A stretch of DNA of 6,528 nt from Bacillota bacterium (lineage in GTDB: Bacteria; Bacillota; Clostridia; Christensenellales; CAG-138). A program made the position numbers and the translations under genes. This document shows, piece after piece, positions 1 to 6,293 of the stretch; positions within the stretch are counted from its first letter, which is position 1, and the number at the start of each line of letters is the position of its first letter. The stretch lies in contig JAEWMV010000197.1 in the NCBI GenBank assembly GCA_023393045.1, forward strand, positions 1 to 6,528, in the 5' to 3' direction. A model generated the notes under the pieces. The model saw nothing but the letters and a program-made list of their open reading frames with translations. It ran no database searches and was not told the DNA's origin.

Positions 1-20
1 TTCATGGAAATAACTGACAT
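1..20 (-). CDS. rpsB: Ribosomal protein S2 (uS2), N-terminal codons only, runs off the left edge
   Basis: Only the first six codons and two bases are present, reading ATG TCA GTT ATT TCC ATG AA, that is MSVISM followed by K or N. This matches the start of Firmicutes RpsB as I know it (MSVISMKQLLEAG in Bacillus). S2 is a 30S subunit protein, normally followed by tsf. A strong GAGGAGG ribosome binding site lies 7 nt upstream, and a good promoter stands about 140 bp further up, so a gene start here is well supported. The identity rests on very few residues: the start codon is nearly certain, the rpsB name is likely but not proven. The gene is divergent from valS. Confidence 0.72.
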
Positions 21-156
21 AAAAAAACCTCCTCGTTTTTTTCCACCCCGCGCATCAACCTCCGAAGGAAGCTCATAATGAGCACGAGCCTTAGAGTCCG
101 CGCGGGTGCGTAGTTTGAATCTTTACGCGGGCGCGCCATTCCATGCCGGTACGCCA
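21..156 (-). ncRNA. rpsB 5' leader, about 136 nt, foldable; possible autoregulatory leader
   Basis: The predicted transcript from the promoter at 163-191 starts near 156, which leaves an untranslated leader far longer than a ribosome binding site needs. It contains two self-complementary segments. The first is a two-part stem, 132-136 with 100-104 and 124-128 with 108-112, separated by a symmetric 3x3 internal loop and closed by an 11-nt loop. The second is a 6-bp hairpin, 71-76 with 78-83. Ribosomal protein leaders often bind their own product, and S2 autoregulates rpsB in enterobacteria. I do not recognise this as a described Firmicutes leader class. No U-run follows the hairpins, so a terminator is not evident and translational control would be more likely. 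The function is inferred. Confidence 0.4.
28..34 (-). promoter_or_regulatory. Ribosome binding site of rpsB inside an A7/T7 inverted repeat
   Basis: On the minus strand GAGGAGG sits 7 nt before the ATG at 20. It is flanked by seven A (36-42) and seven T (21-27). In the mRNA these could form a weak A:U stem that presents the Shine-Dalgarno sequence in an 8-nt loop. Confidence 0.85.
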
Positions 157-162
157 CCGTGA

Positions 163-191
163 ATTATATCAGGCGAATGCTTGGATTGCAA
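163..191 (-). promoter_or_regulatory. SigmaA-type promoter for rpsB with extended -10
   Basis: Reading the minus strand, TTGCAA (186-191) is followed by a 17-bp spacer and TATAAT (163-168). The three bases before the -10 are TGA, giving an extended -10 (TGnTATAAT). Transcription should start near 156 and run left into rpsB. Confidence 0.8.
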
Positions 192-192
192 C

Positions 193-238
193 AGTTTTAT
201 GCGCGCTTCGTGCCCGGTTTTGAGGGCGGCATAAAACT
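193..238. repeat. Perfect 10-bp inverted repeat between the divergent rpsB and valS promoters
   Basis: AGTTTTATGC at 193-202 is repeated as its exact reverse complement, GCATAAAACT, at 229-238, with 26 bp between the arms. An inner pair, GCCC (212-215) and GGGC (224-227), is also complementary. The left arm begins 1 bp from the rpsB -35 and the right arm ends 7 bp before the valS -35. The repeat therefore fills the gap between two promoters and should not be transcribed from either. It could be a pair of operator half-sites, AT-rich UP-like elements serving each promoter, or chance. Confidence 0.5.
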
Positions 239-245
239 TTTCCGC

Positions 246-274
246 TTGATATTTTTTCTATGCTTGGGTATAAT
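246..274 (+). promoter_or_regulatory. SigmaA-type promoter for the valS T-box transcript
   Basis: TTGATA (246-251) is followed by a 17-bp spacer and a perfect TATAAT (269-274), one mismatch from full consensus. Transcription should start near 280-282, just before the T-box Stem I. Confidence 0.85.
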
Positions 275-280
275 GTTGTA

Positions 281-580
281 AATCGAATACGGCAAAGGCA
301 TTGACGGGGAAGAGTATATTCTTTCCGAAGCGAAGAGAGGGAGCGGCCGGTGTAAGCTCCCGTGAGGAAAGTATGGAAAGTAGCCTCTGAGCTGTGAACC
401 GAACAGGGAGTAATCCCTCAGTAGGCTTCAACGGATTTTCCACCGTGACAGGGAAAGCGATGTCGGATGGCTAGAGTCGTCTCGCATCGTCAAAGCGCAG
501 AGGAAATCCTCTGAATTTGGGTGGTACCGCGGACAATGATGTGCGTCCCAAGCAACATGAACATGTTGCTTGGGTTTTTT
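281..580 (+). ncRNA. T-box leader (tRNA-Val sensing) upstream of valS
   Basis: All hallmark parts of a transcriptional T-box are visible in order. Stem I has the AGTA S-turn strand (313-316), an AGAGAG element (334-339), a distal hairpin (340-344 with 356-360) with GGTG in its loop, and CTTTCC (321-326) pairing GGAAAG (366-371). GAA (376-378) precedes the specifier by one base, and the specifier is GTA at 380-382, a valine codon. The Stem II/III region includes hairpins 405-409/414-418 and 458-462/485-489, plus the CAGAGG/CCTCTG hairpin near 498-513. The T-box proper is GGGTGGTACCGCGG (519-532). Its bulge UGGU (522-525) would pair with an ACCA tRNA end, as expected for a discriminator A on tRNA-Val. 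TTGGG (517-521) pairs CCCAA (547-551) in the antiterminator, competing with the terminator. Uncharged tRNA-Val should stabilise readthrough into valS. Exact ends are estimated. Confidence 0.95.
547..580 (+). terminator. Regulated intrinsic terminator of the valS T-box
   Basis: CCCAAGCAACATG (547-559) and CATGTTGCTTGGG (562-574) are perfect reverse complements and are followed by six T (575-580). The 5' arm overlaps the antiterminator strand 547-551, so the two folds exclude each other. Confidence 0.95.
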
Positions 581-605
581 ATTGTATTCGATTCAATTTT
601 GATTT

Positions 606-610
606 GGAGG
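606..610 (+). promoter_or_regulatory. valS ribosome binding site, fixes a GTG start
   Basis: GGAGG lies 7 nt before the GTG at 618. An in-frame stop TGA at 600-602 and no ATG between it and 618 leave GTG as the only sensible start. Confidence 0.9.
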
Positions 611-617
611 ATTCGCC

Positions 618-2975
618 GTGGATAAGCATTATGATTTCAGAAAAATCGAAAAGCAAATGCAGCAATTCTGGGTGCAGGAGCAAATCTACCGTTTTGAAAA
701 AAGCGAGGATGCAGAGCTATATGCCATTGACACGCCGCCGCCGACGGTCAGCGGGAGCCTGCACATCGGGCATCTGTTTTCCTATACGCAGGCTGAAATC
801 ATTGCCCGTTTTCGCCGCATGCAGGGCTATAACGTGTTTTATCCGTTTGGCTTTGACGACAACGGGTTGCCGACCGAGCGGCTTGTCGAGCGCGAGGAGG
901 GCATACGCGCCAATACCTTGCCACGCAGTGCGTTCATAGAAAAATGCCAGAGCACCATAACAAAATATGAAAACGAGTTTAAGTCGCTCTGGATGTCCCT
1001 CGGCTTTTCGGTGGACTGGTCGGCGCAATATCAGACCATCAGCCCGCAAGTGCGTAAAATCTCGCAGGAGTTATTTTTAGAGCTTGTAAAAATGGGCAAG
1101 GCATATGCGAAGGAATCGCCGGTTTTGTGGTGCACCGAGTGTCAGACGTCAATCGCGCAGGCCGAACTGAACACGGCGGACGCGCAAAGCACATTTTGCT
1201 ATGTGCCTTTCATGGTCGGGGGGAAACCGCTTGCAGTGGCCACCACGCGCCCCGAGCTTCTTTACGGTTGCGTCTGCCTGTTCGTCAACCCCGCCGACGA
1301 GCGCTATCGGCAATATATCGGAGGCTCGGCGCTTGTCCCGCTCTATGATTATGAAATCCCTATCCTGTCGGATGAAAAAGTCGACATCGACAAAGGCACC
1401 GGCGCGGTGATGTGCGCCACGTTTGGTGACAGCACGGACGCCGAGTGGTTCACACAATATCAGCTGCCATATCGCAAGGTGATTTTGCCGGACGGCCGCA
1501 TCGCATCGGACGTTCCCTTCATTGGCGGGCTGAAAGTTCAGGCCGCAAGGAAAGAGATTATACGGTTACTCGAGGAAAAGGGATTGCTGTTGAAATGCGA
1601 AAGCGTCACTCATATGGTGGGGACGCATGAGCGCTGCAGCAGCGAGGTTGAAATCATACCCTCGCGGCAATGGTATATCGATATCATCAGCGAAAAAGAC
1701 AGATTTCTTAAAGCGGCGGACGAAATCAACTGGTATCCCGCGGACATGAAAAACCGTTATATCGCCTGGGTGGAAAACGTGAAATGGGACTGGTGCATTT
1801 CCCGCCAGCGGTACTTCGGCGTTCCGTTTCCCGTTTGGTACTGCAAAAAGTGCGCAAAACCTGTTTTCGCATCGCCGGAACAGCTGCCCGTTAACCCGCT
1901 TGAAACAAAATATAACGGTGTTTGTGAATGCGGTTGCGCGGAGTTCGTGCCCGAAAGCGCGGTTTTCGACACATGGGCAACATCGAGCGTCACGCCGCAG
2001 ATCAACGAACGGCTGGGGCTCAAGCTCACGCCGATGGGCATGCGCACTCAAGCGCATGAAATCATCCGCACATGGACTTTTTATACGATTGTCCGAAGCT
2101 TATACCATACGGGGAAAATACCTTGGAAGGATCTGATGATATGCGGGTTCGTCCTTGCCAAAAAGGGCGAGAAAATCAGCAAATCAAAGGGGAACAATGC
2201 GTTTGAGCCCAAGCATTTGATTGAGACCCATTCCGCCGATGCTTTACGGTATTGGTCAGCCGGAGCGCGGCTTGGAACGGACACGTTTTTTTCACCGGAT
2301 GAACTGGCGATTCCCAAGCGTTTTATCACAAAGCTGTGGAACGCGTCCAAGTTTGCCATCCCGCACTTGCAGGACATAGACCCAAGCCAAGCGCCGGAGC
2401 TTTTGCCTGTGGATAAGTGGATCATCGAACGGGTCAATGAAACGACGGAAAATGTCGCAAAGCTGCTTTACGAATATGAAATCGGTTCTGCAAAACACGA
2501 AGTCGACGAGCTTTTTTGGAAGGATTTCTGCGACAATTATATTGAAATCGTCAAAGAGCGTCTTTATGAGCCGGGCCTTCACGCAGAGGAGGAACGCAAG
2601 AGCGGGCAGCATGCGCTCTACTACGCGCTGCTCAGCATCTTGAAGCTGTATTCCATCTATGTTCCGCATATTACAGAACATATTTATCAGGAGTTTTTCC
2701 GGCAGCACGAAGGGGAGGTTTCCATCCATCTCATGCGCTGGGCAAAACCTATTCGCATAGACGGCGAGCTGATCCGGTTTGGTGAAGAGTTAAAGAACAT
2801 TCTTTTTGAAATGCGCAAATACAAAACGGAACACGGGCTTTCCATGTGGGCGGAGATGGATGCGCTTGAAATCCGCACGGAACAACGTTTTGAGGAATGG
2901 TTTCGTCAAACCGAAAGGGATATTCGGGCGTGTGCCAAAGCGAAAAGCATCCACTATGTTTTGAATGAGGCATAA
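618..2975 (+). CDS. valS: Valyl-tRNA synthetase, archaeal-like type 2 class
   Basis: A cytosolic class I synthetase of 785 residues that charges tRNA-Val with valine. The nucleotide-binding signature is HIGH at 49-52 within PPPTVSGSLHIGH, and the second is KISKS at 519-523 (Ile replaces the usual Met). The CP1 editing domain shows TTRPE (209-213) and GTGAVMCATFGD (260-271). This last segment and FDDNGLPTERLVE (79-91) resemble archaeal and Rickettsia ValRS rather than the usual bacterial GTGAVKVTPAHD form. Cys pairs CTEC (172-175), CKKC (409-412) and Cys436/438/440 suggest zinc-ribbon elements, and DTWATSS is at 451-457. An anticodon-binding helical domain fills about 595-740. The protein ends at 785 with no obvious long coiled-coil arm, which the roughly 880-residue bacterial type has. 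A valine-specific T-box directly upstream supports the specificity. Its composition is more AT-rich than the thrS operon, suggesting separate ancestry. Whether it is the only ValRS of the cell cannot be seen. Confidence 0.95.
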   Translation: MDKHYDFRKIEKQMQQFWVQEQIYRFEKSEDAELYAIDTPPPTVSGSLHIGHLFSYTQAEIIARFRRMQGYNVFYPFGFDDNGLPTERLVEREEGIRANTLPRSAFIEKCQSTITKYENEFKSLWMSLGFSVDWSAQYQTISPQVRKISQELFLELVKMGKAYAKESPVLWCTECQTSIAQAELNTADAQSTFCYVPFMVGGKPLAVATTRPELLYGCVCLFVNPADERYRQYIGGSALVPLYDYEIPILSDEKVDIDKGTGAVMCATFGDSTDAEWFTQYQLPYRKVILPDGRIASDVPFIGGLKVQAARKEIIRLLEEKGLLLKCESVTHMVGTHERCSSEVEIIPSRQWYIDIISEKDRFLKAADEINWYPADMKNRYIAWVENVKWDWCISRQRYFGVPFPVWYCKKCAKPVFASPEQLPVNPLETKYNGVCECGCAEFVPESAVFDTWATSSVTPQINERLGLKLTPMGMRTQAHEIIRTWTFYTIVRSLYHTGKIPWKDLMICGFVLAKKGEKISKSKGNNAFEPKHLIETHSADALRYWSAGARLGTDTFFSPDELAIPKRFITKLWNASKFAIPHLQDIDPSQAPELLPVDKWIIERVNETTENVAKLLYEYEIGSAKHEVDELFWKDFCDNYIEIVKERLYEPGLHAEEERKSGQHALYYALLSILKLYSIYVPHITEHIYQEFFRQHEGEVSIHLMRWAKPIRIDGELIRFGEELKNILFEMRKYKTEHGLSMWAEMDALEIRTEQRFEEWFRQTERDIRACAKAKSIHYVLNEA

Positions 2976-2996
2976 AACCCCGGCGTAAACTTTTAT

Positions 2997-3029
2997 AAAA
3001 CGGGGGATGGCAAAGCCATCCCCCGTTTT
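2997..3029. terminator. Bidirectional intrinsic terminator between valS and the S66 peptidase gene
   Basis: A perfect 15-bp stem (2997-3011 with 3015-3029) has a 3-nt loop. The stem starts with four A and ends with four T, so either strand gives a GC-rich hairpin followed by a U-tract; AACTTTTTATC continues on the plus side. It lies 21 bp after the valS stop and 33 bp after the end of the convergent gene, so it can end both transcripts. The rest of the 87-bp gap shows nothing else. Confidence 0.93.
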
Positions 3030-3062
3030 AACTTTTTATCTTGATATTTTAAGAAATCCCGC

Positions 3063-3983
3063 CTATATTTCCCCGAATTCGCCCGTATCCGCGTCCAGGT
3101 AAAAATCAACGCCCATCGGAAGGCTCAGCGTGGGGATGCAGTGGCCGCAGATGACGTTTGTGATGACGGGCTTGCCCGTGGGGGCGAGCATGTCGTCAAA
3201 CACCTCGTCGAGCGAAAGGGATTTTTCTGGTTTTTCGGCGGCGCAGTCCGTGAACTGGCCCAGCAGTATGCCCGCGCACGCGTCGAGCTTGCCCGCGTTT
3301 CTCAGCTGCGTGAGGTAGGAATCCACGCGGTAGGGGCGCTCGTTGATCTCCTCGATGAAAAGGATTTTGCCCGCGGTGTCAATTTCCCAAGGCGTGCCAA
3401 GGGAGGAGGCCATGAGCGAGAGGTTGCCCCCGCAAAGCCGCCCTTTGGCGCTGCCGCCGTTGATTTTGCCGCGCGGGCTCCCCTCGGGGTTGGCGTAGCC
3501 CGCCTTTTGGCCGAAGAAGAGCGCACGGAGGCTGTTGATTGAAAACGCATCGTCCTGCTCGAACGCGTCGCTGCCCGCCATAATGCAGTGATAGGTCACA
3601 AAGCCGCAGTTCTGCGTGATAGCGGTGAGCAGCGCCGTAATGTCGCTGAAGCCGCCGAAGAACTTGGGATTCGCCCCGATCGCGTCGAAATCGAGCAGGG
3701 GCAGCAGCCTGTGCGCGCCGTAACCGCCGCGCGTGGGCCATATGCCGTCGATGCGCTTATCCGCAAACGCCGCATTGATGTCGTGCGCGCGCAGTTCGTC
3801 CGGGCCGCTTAGATACCCGCGCTTTGAGCGCGCGCTCTCATACACCACGGGGTCTATGCCCAGCGATTGTGCCGCCTTCACGCAGCGCTCCACCTTCCCG
3901 TCCCCGACATAGCTCGAAGGGGCTATGATCGCCACGCGCGCTCCGGGCGCGAGCGTCGGCCTCAAAAGCGTTTTCATGCTCAT
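3063..3983 (-). CDS. S66-family serine carboxypeptidase, LD-carboxypeptidase (LdcA/MccF-like)
   Basis: 306 residues, the usual length for LdcA. Family S66 enzymes use a Ser-Glu-His triad. Candidates here are Ser113 in GGFSDIT, Glu211 in LFIEEINERPYRVD, and His281 in CGHCIPTLSLPMG, with spacing close to Pseudomonas LdcA. The N-terminal half contains VAIIAPSS (17-24) and the conserved TRGGYGAHRLLPLLD (84-98). No signal peptide is seen, so it should act in the cytosol. LdcA removes the terminal D-Ala from muropeptide tetrapeptides in cell-wall recycling; MccF relatives cleave microcin C and other aminoacyl-nucleotide inhibitors. Length favours the LdcA type, but the substrate cannot be read from sequence. 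It is the last gene of the thrS operon; its ATG overlaps the DUF1292 stop by 4 bp (ATGA), implying translational coupling. CCTCCCC at 3988-3994 (GGGGAGG on the coding strand) lies 4 nt from this ATG and 10 nt from a second ATG at 3977, so the start could be two residues later. Confidence 0.9.
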   Translation of the reverse strand: MSMKTLLRPTLAPGARVAIIAPSSYVGDGKVERCVKAAQSLGIDPVVYESARSKRGYLSGPDELRAHDINAAFADKRIDGIWPTRGGYGAHRLLPLLDFDAIGANPKFFGGFSDITALLTAITQNCGFVTYHCIMAGSDAFEQDDAFSINSLRALFFGQKAGYANPEGSPRGKINGGSAKGRLCGGNLSLMASSLGTPWEIDTAGKILFIEEINERPYRVDSYLTQLRNAGKLDACAGILLGQFTDCAAEKPEKSLSLDEVFDDMLAPTGKPVITNVICGHCIPTLSLPMGVDFYLDADTGEFGEI

Positions 3984-4276
3984 GCGTCCTCCCCTTCGTC
4001 CTTGGAGGCGTCGCCGCCCTCCCTCTCTTCCATCAGGTCAAGAAACTCGCCGAACACCTCGTCGAGGAGCACCTCGTTGTCTATGGAAACATAAACGTCC
4101 GCGCCGTCCTTCTCCTCGATGCGAAGCAGTACCACCTCGGCCTCGTCGCTGCCCGCCTCCTCCTCGGGAACGAGCGCCACATAGCGCGCGCCCTCGTAGA
4201 AAAAGGTCAGAACATGCTCAAAGCGCGTTTGCTCGCCGCGCTCGTCGAGCAGCACGATGATATCCTTTTGCTCCAT
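3980..4276 (-). CDS. DUF1292 family small acidic protein (YrzB-like)
   Basis: 98 residues, very rich in Glu and Asp, with a charged tail from about residue 83. The pattern (residues 5-13 IIVLLDERG, then YEGARYVALVPEEE near 27-40, a strand VVLLRIEE near 48-55, and a closing LDEVFGEFLDLMEE near 71-84) is that of DUF1292, a Firmicutes family of unknown function. No catalytic motif, signal peptide or membrane segment is visible. It starts 16 bp after the thrS stop, with GGAGG at 4287-4291 located 10 nt before the ATG, and it ends overlapping the next gene by 4 bp. It is therefore cotranscribed with thrS and the S66 peptidase and probably translationally coupled to the latter. Function unknown. 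Confidence 0.88.
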   Translation of the reverse strand: MEQKDIIVLLDERGEQTRFEHVLTFFYEGARYVALVPEEEAGSDEAEVVLLRIEEKDGADVYVSIDNEVLLDEVFGEFLDLMEEREGGDASKDEGEDA

Positions 4277-4292
4277 GTTTGTTCTTCCTCCG

Positions 4293-6239
4293 TTACTCGT
4301 CCCGCGCCTTGGTGAGGATCTCCTCGTTCACAAGCCTTGTGAAGTCGGCAAGCGGCATCGTGCCCATGTCGCCCTTCTTGCGCGAGCGCACGGCAACCAC
4401 GCCGTTTTCCACTTCCTTGTCGCCGATGATGAGCATATAGGGCACCTTCTGCAATTGCGCCTCGCGTATCTTGAAGCCGATCTTCTCGTTGCGCATGTCG
4501 CGCTCCACGCGGATGCCGTACTTTTCAAGCTCGCGCGCCACGTTCTCCGCCGCCTCCTGCGTGCGGTCCGTCATCGCCATCACCTTCACCTGCACGGGGG
4601 CGAGCCATGTCGGGAAGGCGCCCGCATATTTTTCAATGAGCAGCGCGAGCGTGCGCTCGTAGCAGCCGATGGAGGTGCGGTGCAGCACCACGGGATATTT
4701 CTTCTCGCCGTCCGCGTCGGTGTACATCATGCCAAAACGCTCCGCAAGCTGGAAGTCGATCTGGATGGTGATGAGCGTATCCTCCTTGCCGTGGACGTTC
4801 TTGATTTGAATGTCCAGCTTCGGCCCGTAGAACGCCGCCTCGCCGTCCGCCTCTTTATAATTGACGCCGAGGTCGTCGAGTATGCCGCGCATCTGGTTCT
4901 GCGTGCTCTCCCATGTCGCCTTGTCCCCGATGTACTTCTCCTTGTCGTTTTCATCCCACTTGGAGAACTGGTAGGATACGTCCGCATCGAGGCCGAGCAC
5001 TTTGAGCATGTACTGCGCAAGGTCGAGGCAGCCCTTGAATTCCTCCTCCACCTGATCCGGACGGCAGGCGAGGTGCGCCTCCGATATCGTGAACTGGCGA
5101 AGGCGGATGAGCCCGTGCATCTCGCCCGAGCTCTCGTTGCGAAAGAGCGTGGACGTTTCGTTATAGCGAAGCGGCAGATCGCGGTAGCTGCGGCTGCGGT
5201 TGAGGTAGGCCATGAACTGGAACGGGCAGGTCATGGGGCGCAGGGCGAACACCTCCGCTTCCTCATCCTCCGCATCGCCCATGATGAACATGCCGTCCCG
5301 GTAATGATCCCAATGGCCGCTTATTTTATAGAGGTCGCGCTTGGCCATGAAGGGCGTTTTGGTCAAAAGATAGCCGCGCTTTTGCTCCTCGTCCTCCACA
5401 AAGCGCTGCAAAAGCTGTATGATGCGCGCGCCCTTGGGCAGGAGGATGGGCAGGCCCTGGCCGATGATATCCACGGTGGTGAAAAGCTCCAGCTCGCGGC
5501 CAAGCTTGTTGTGGTCGCGCTTTTTCGCTTCCTCGATGGCCGTGATGTACGCGTCGAGGTCGGCGCGCTTCTCAAAGGCCGTGCCGTAGATGCGCTGGAG
5601 CATTTTGTTCTTTTCGCTGCCGCGCCAGTACGCGCCCGCGCTGCTCATAAGCTTGATGTTTTTGACCCTGCCCGTGTTGTCGATATGCGGGCCCGCGCAC
5701 AGGTCGACGAACTCGCCCTGCTTGTAGAAGCTGATGACCGCGTCCTCGGGAAGGTCGCGGATCAATTCCACCTTGTAGGGCTCGCCGAGCTTTTCCATAT
5801 AGGCGATGGCCTCCGCGCGCGGCAGCTCGAAACGGGAAACCGCAAGCTCCTCCTTTTCGATCTTTTCTATCTCCTTCTCGATGGCCGCAATATCCTCGGG
5901 CGAGAAGGTGTTTTCGGTGTCAAAATCGTAATAGAAGCCGTTCTCAATAGCGGGGCCTATGGCGAGCTTCGCGTTAGGATAGAGCCGCTTGACCGCCTGC
6001 GCGAGCATGTGCGAAGCCGTGTGGCGGTACGCCCAGCGGCCGCCCTCGTCCTCAAAGGTCAAAAGCCTGAGGGAACAGTCCGCGTCGATGGGCGCGAACG
6101 CGTCCCTGCGCTCGCCGTTGATCTCGCAGGCGAGCGTCGCCTTTTTCAGCCGAGGGCTGATGGCCCCGGCCACGTCGAGGGCCGAAACGCCCTTTTCGAA
6201 CTCCTTCACGGAGCCGTCCGGAAAAGTGATTTTAATCAT
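4293..6239 (-). CDS. thrS: Threonyl-tRNA synthetase
   Basis: 648 residues from the chosen start, close to the 642 of Escherichia coli ThrRS; a cytosolic class II enzyme that charges tRNA-Thr. The domain order is a TGS domain (about 1-61, MIKITFPDGS), an editing domain (about 62-225), the catalytic core (about 240-540) and an anticodon-binding domain (about 548-648, starting PVQVKVMAM). Editing residues are His73 and His77 in HTASH, and Cys181 and His185 in CAGPH, at almost the E. coli numbering. Zinc ligands of the core are Cys338, His389 and His520. Motif 2 holds LFRNES and RLRQFTISEAHL, and motif 3 is HRTSIGCYERT with Arg529. The RQFTISE form differs from the E. coli RGFTQDDAH form and matches a ThrRS subgroup I associate with Clostridia. 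The start is set by GGAGG 8 nt upstream; ATGs at 6281 and 6263 are inside or next to the T-box terminator. It leads an operon with DUF1292 and an S66 peptidase. Confidence 0.97.
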   Translation of the reverse strand: MIKITFPDGSVKEFEKGVSALDVAGAISPRLKKATLACEINGERRDAFAPIDADCSLRLLTFEDEGGRWAYRHTASHMLAQAVKRLYPNAKLAIGPAIENGFYYDFDTENTFSPEDIAAIEKEIEKIEKEELAVSRFELPRAEAIAYMEKLGEPYKVELIRDLPEDAVISFYKQGEFVDLCAGPHIDNTGRVKNIKLMSSAGAYWRGSEKNKMLQRIYGTAFEKRADLDAYITAIEEAKKRDHNKLGRELELFTTVDIIGQGLPILLPKGARIIQLLQRFVEDEEQKRGYLLTKTPFMAKRDLYKISGHWDHYRDGMFIMGDAEDEEAEVFALRPMTCPFQFMAYLNRSRSYRDLPLRYNETSTLFRNESSGEMHGLIRLRQFTISEAHLACRPDQVEEEFKGCLDLAQYMLKVLGLDADVSYQFSKWDENDKEKYIGDKATWESTQNQMRGILDDLGVNYKEADGEAAFYGPKLDIQIKNVHGKEDTLITIQIDFQLAERFGMMYTDADGEKKYPVVLHRTSIGCYERTLALLIEKYAGAFPTWLAPVQVKVMAMTDRTQEAAENVARELEKYGIRVERDMRNEKIGFKIREAQLQKVPYMLIIGDKEVENGVVAVRSRKKGDMGTMPLADFTRLVNEEILTKARDE

Positions 6240-6247
6240 ATATACAT

Positions 6248-6252
6248 CCTCC
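6248..6252 (-). promoter_or_regulatory. thrS ribosome binding site, decides the start
   Basis: GGAGG on the minus strand lies 8 nt before the ATG at 6239. The upstream in-frame ATGs at 6263 and 6281 have no such site, and the one at 6281 lies in the terminator stem. Confidence 0.92.
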
Positions 6253-6263
6253 AAATTTTTCAT

Positions 6264-6293
6264 AAAAAACGTCCCCAGCATATGCTGAGGACG
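6264..6293 (-). terminator. Regulated intrinsic terminator of the thrS T-box
   Basis: On the minus strand CGTCCTCAGCAT and ATGCTGGGGACG (6270-6293) pair fully except for one T-G wobble, and are followed by six T (6264-6269). The first arm contains the CCTC (6287-6290) needed by the antiterminator, so the two folds are mutually exclusive. Confidence 0.95.

Noticed and set aside
258..443. A 61-codon minus-strand frame in the valS leader
   Set aside because: It covers the T-box Stem I and Stem II on the opposite strand, has no convincing ribosome binding site and no recognisable sequence.
498..513. CAGAGG/CCTCTG hairpin as a separate terminator
   Set aside because: It has no U-run and lies directly before the T-box, where the Stem III region is expected; it belongs to the leader fold.
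517..939. A 140-codon plus-strand frame starting in the T-box core and overlapping valS
   Set aside because: It starts inside the T-box sequence and overlaps the first 320 bases of valS in another frame; its translation is Arg/Ser-rich and looks like an out-of-frame shadow.
3141..3542. Plus-strand frames opposite the S66 peptidase gene
   Set aside because: They are antisense shadows of a well-supported gene, with no family motifs or ribosome binding sites that I can support.
3379..3741. Possible frameshift or second gene within the S66 region (120-codon minus frame)
   Set aside because: The main frame is uninterrupted from 3983 to 3063 and carries all family motifs; the other frame is Arg/Ala-rich shadow sequence.
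6240..6281. Longer thrS starting at ATG 6281 or ATG 6263
   Set aside because: These would add 14 or 8 residues before the TGS domain, but they lie in the T-box terminator stem or just after its T-run and have no ribosome binding site, while ATG 6239 has GGAGG at 8 nt.
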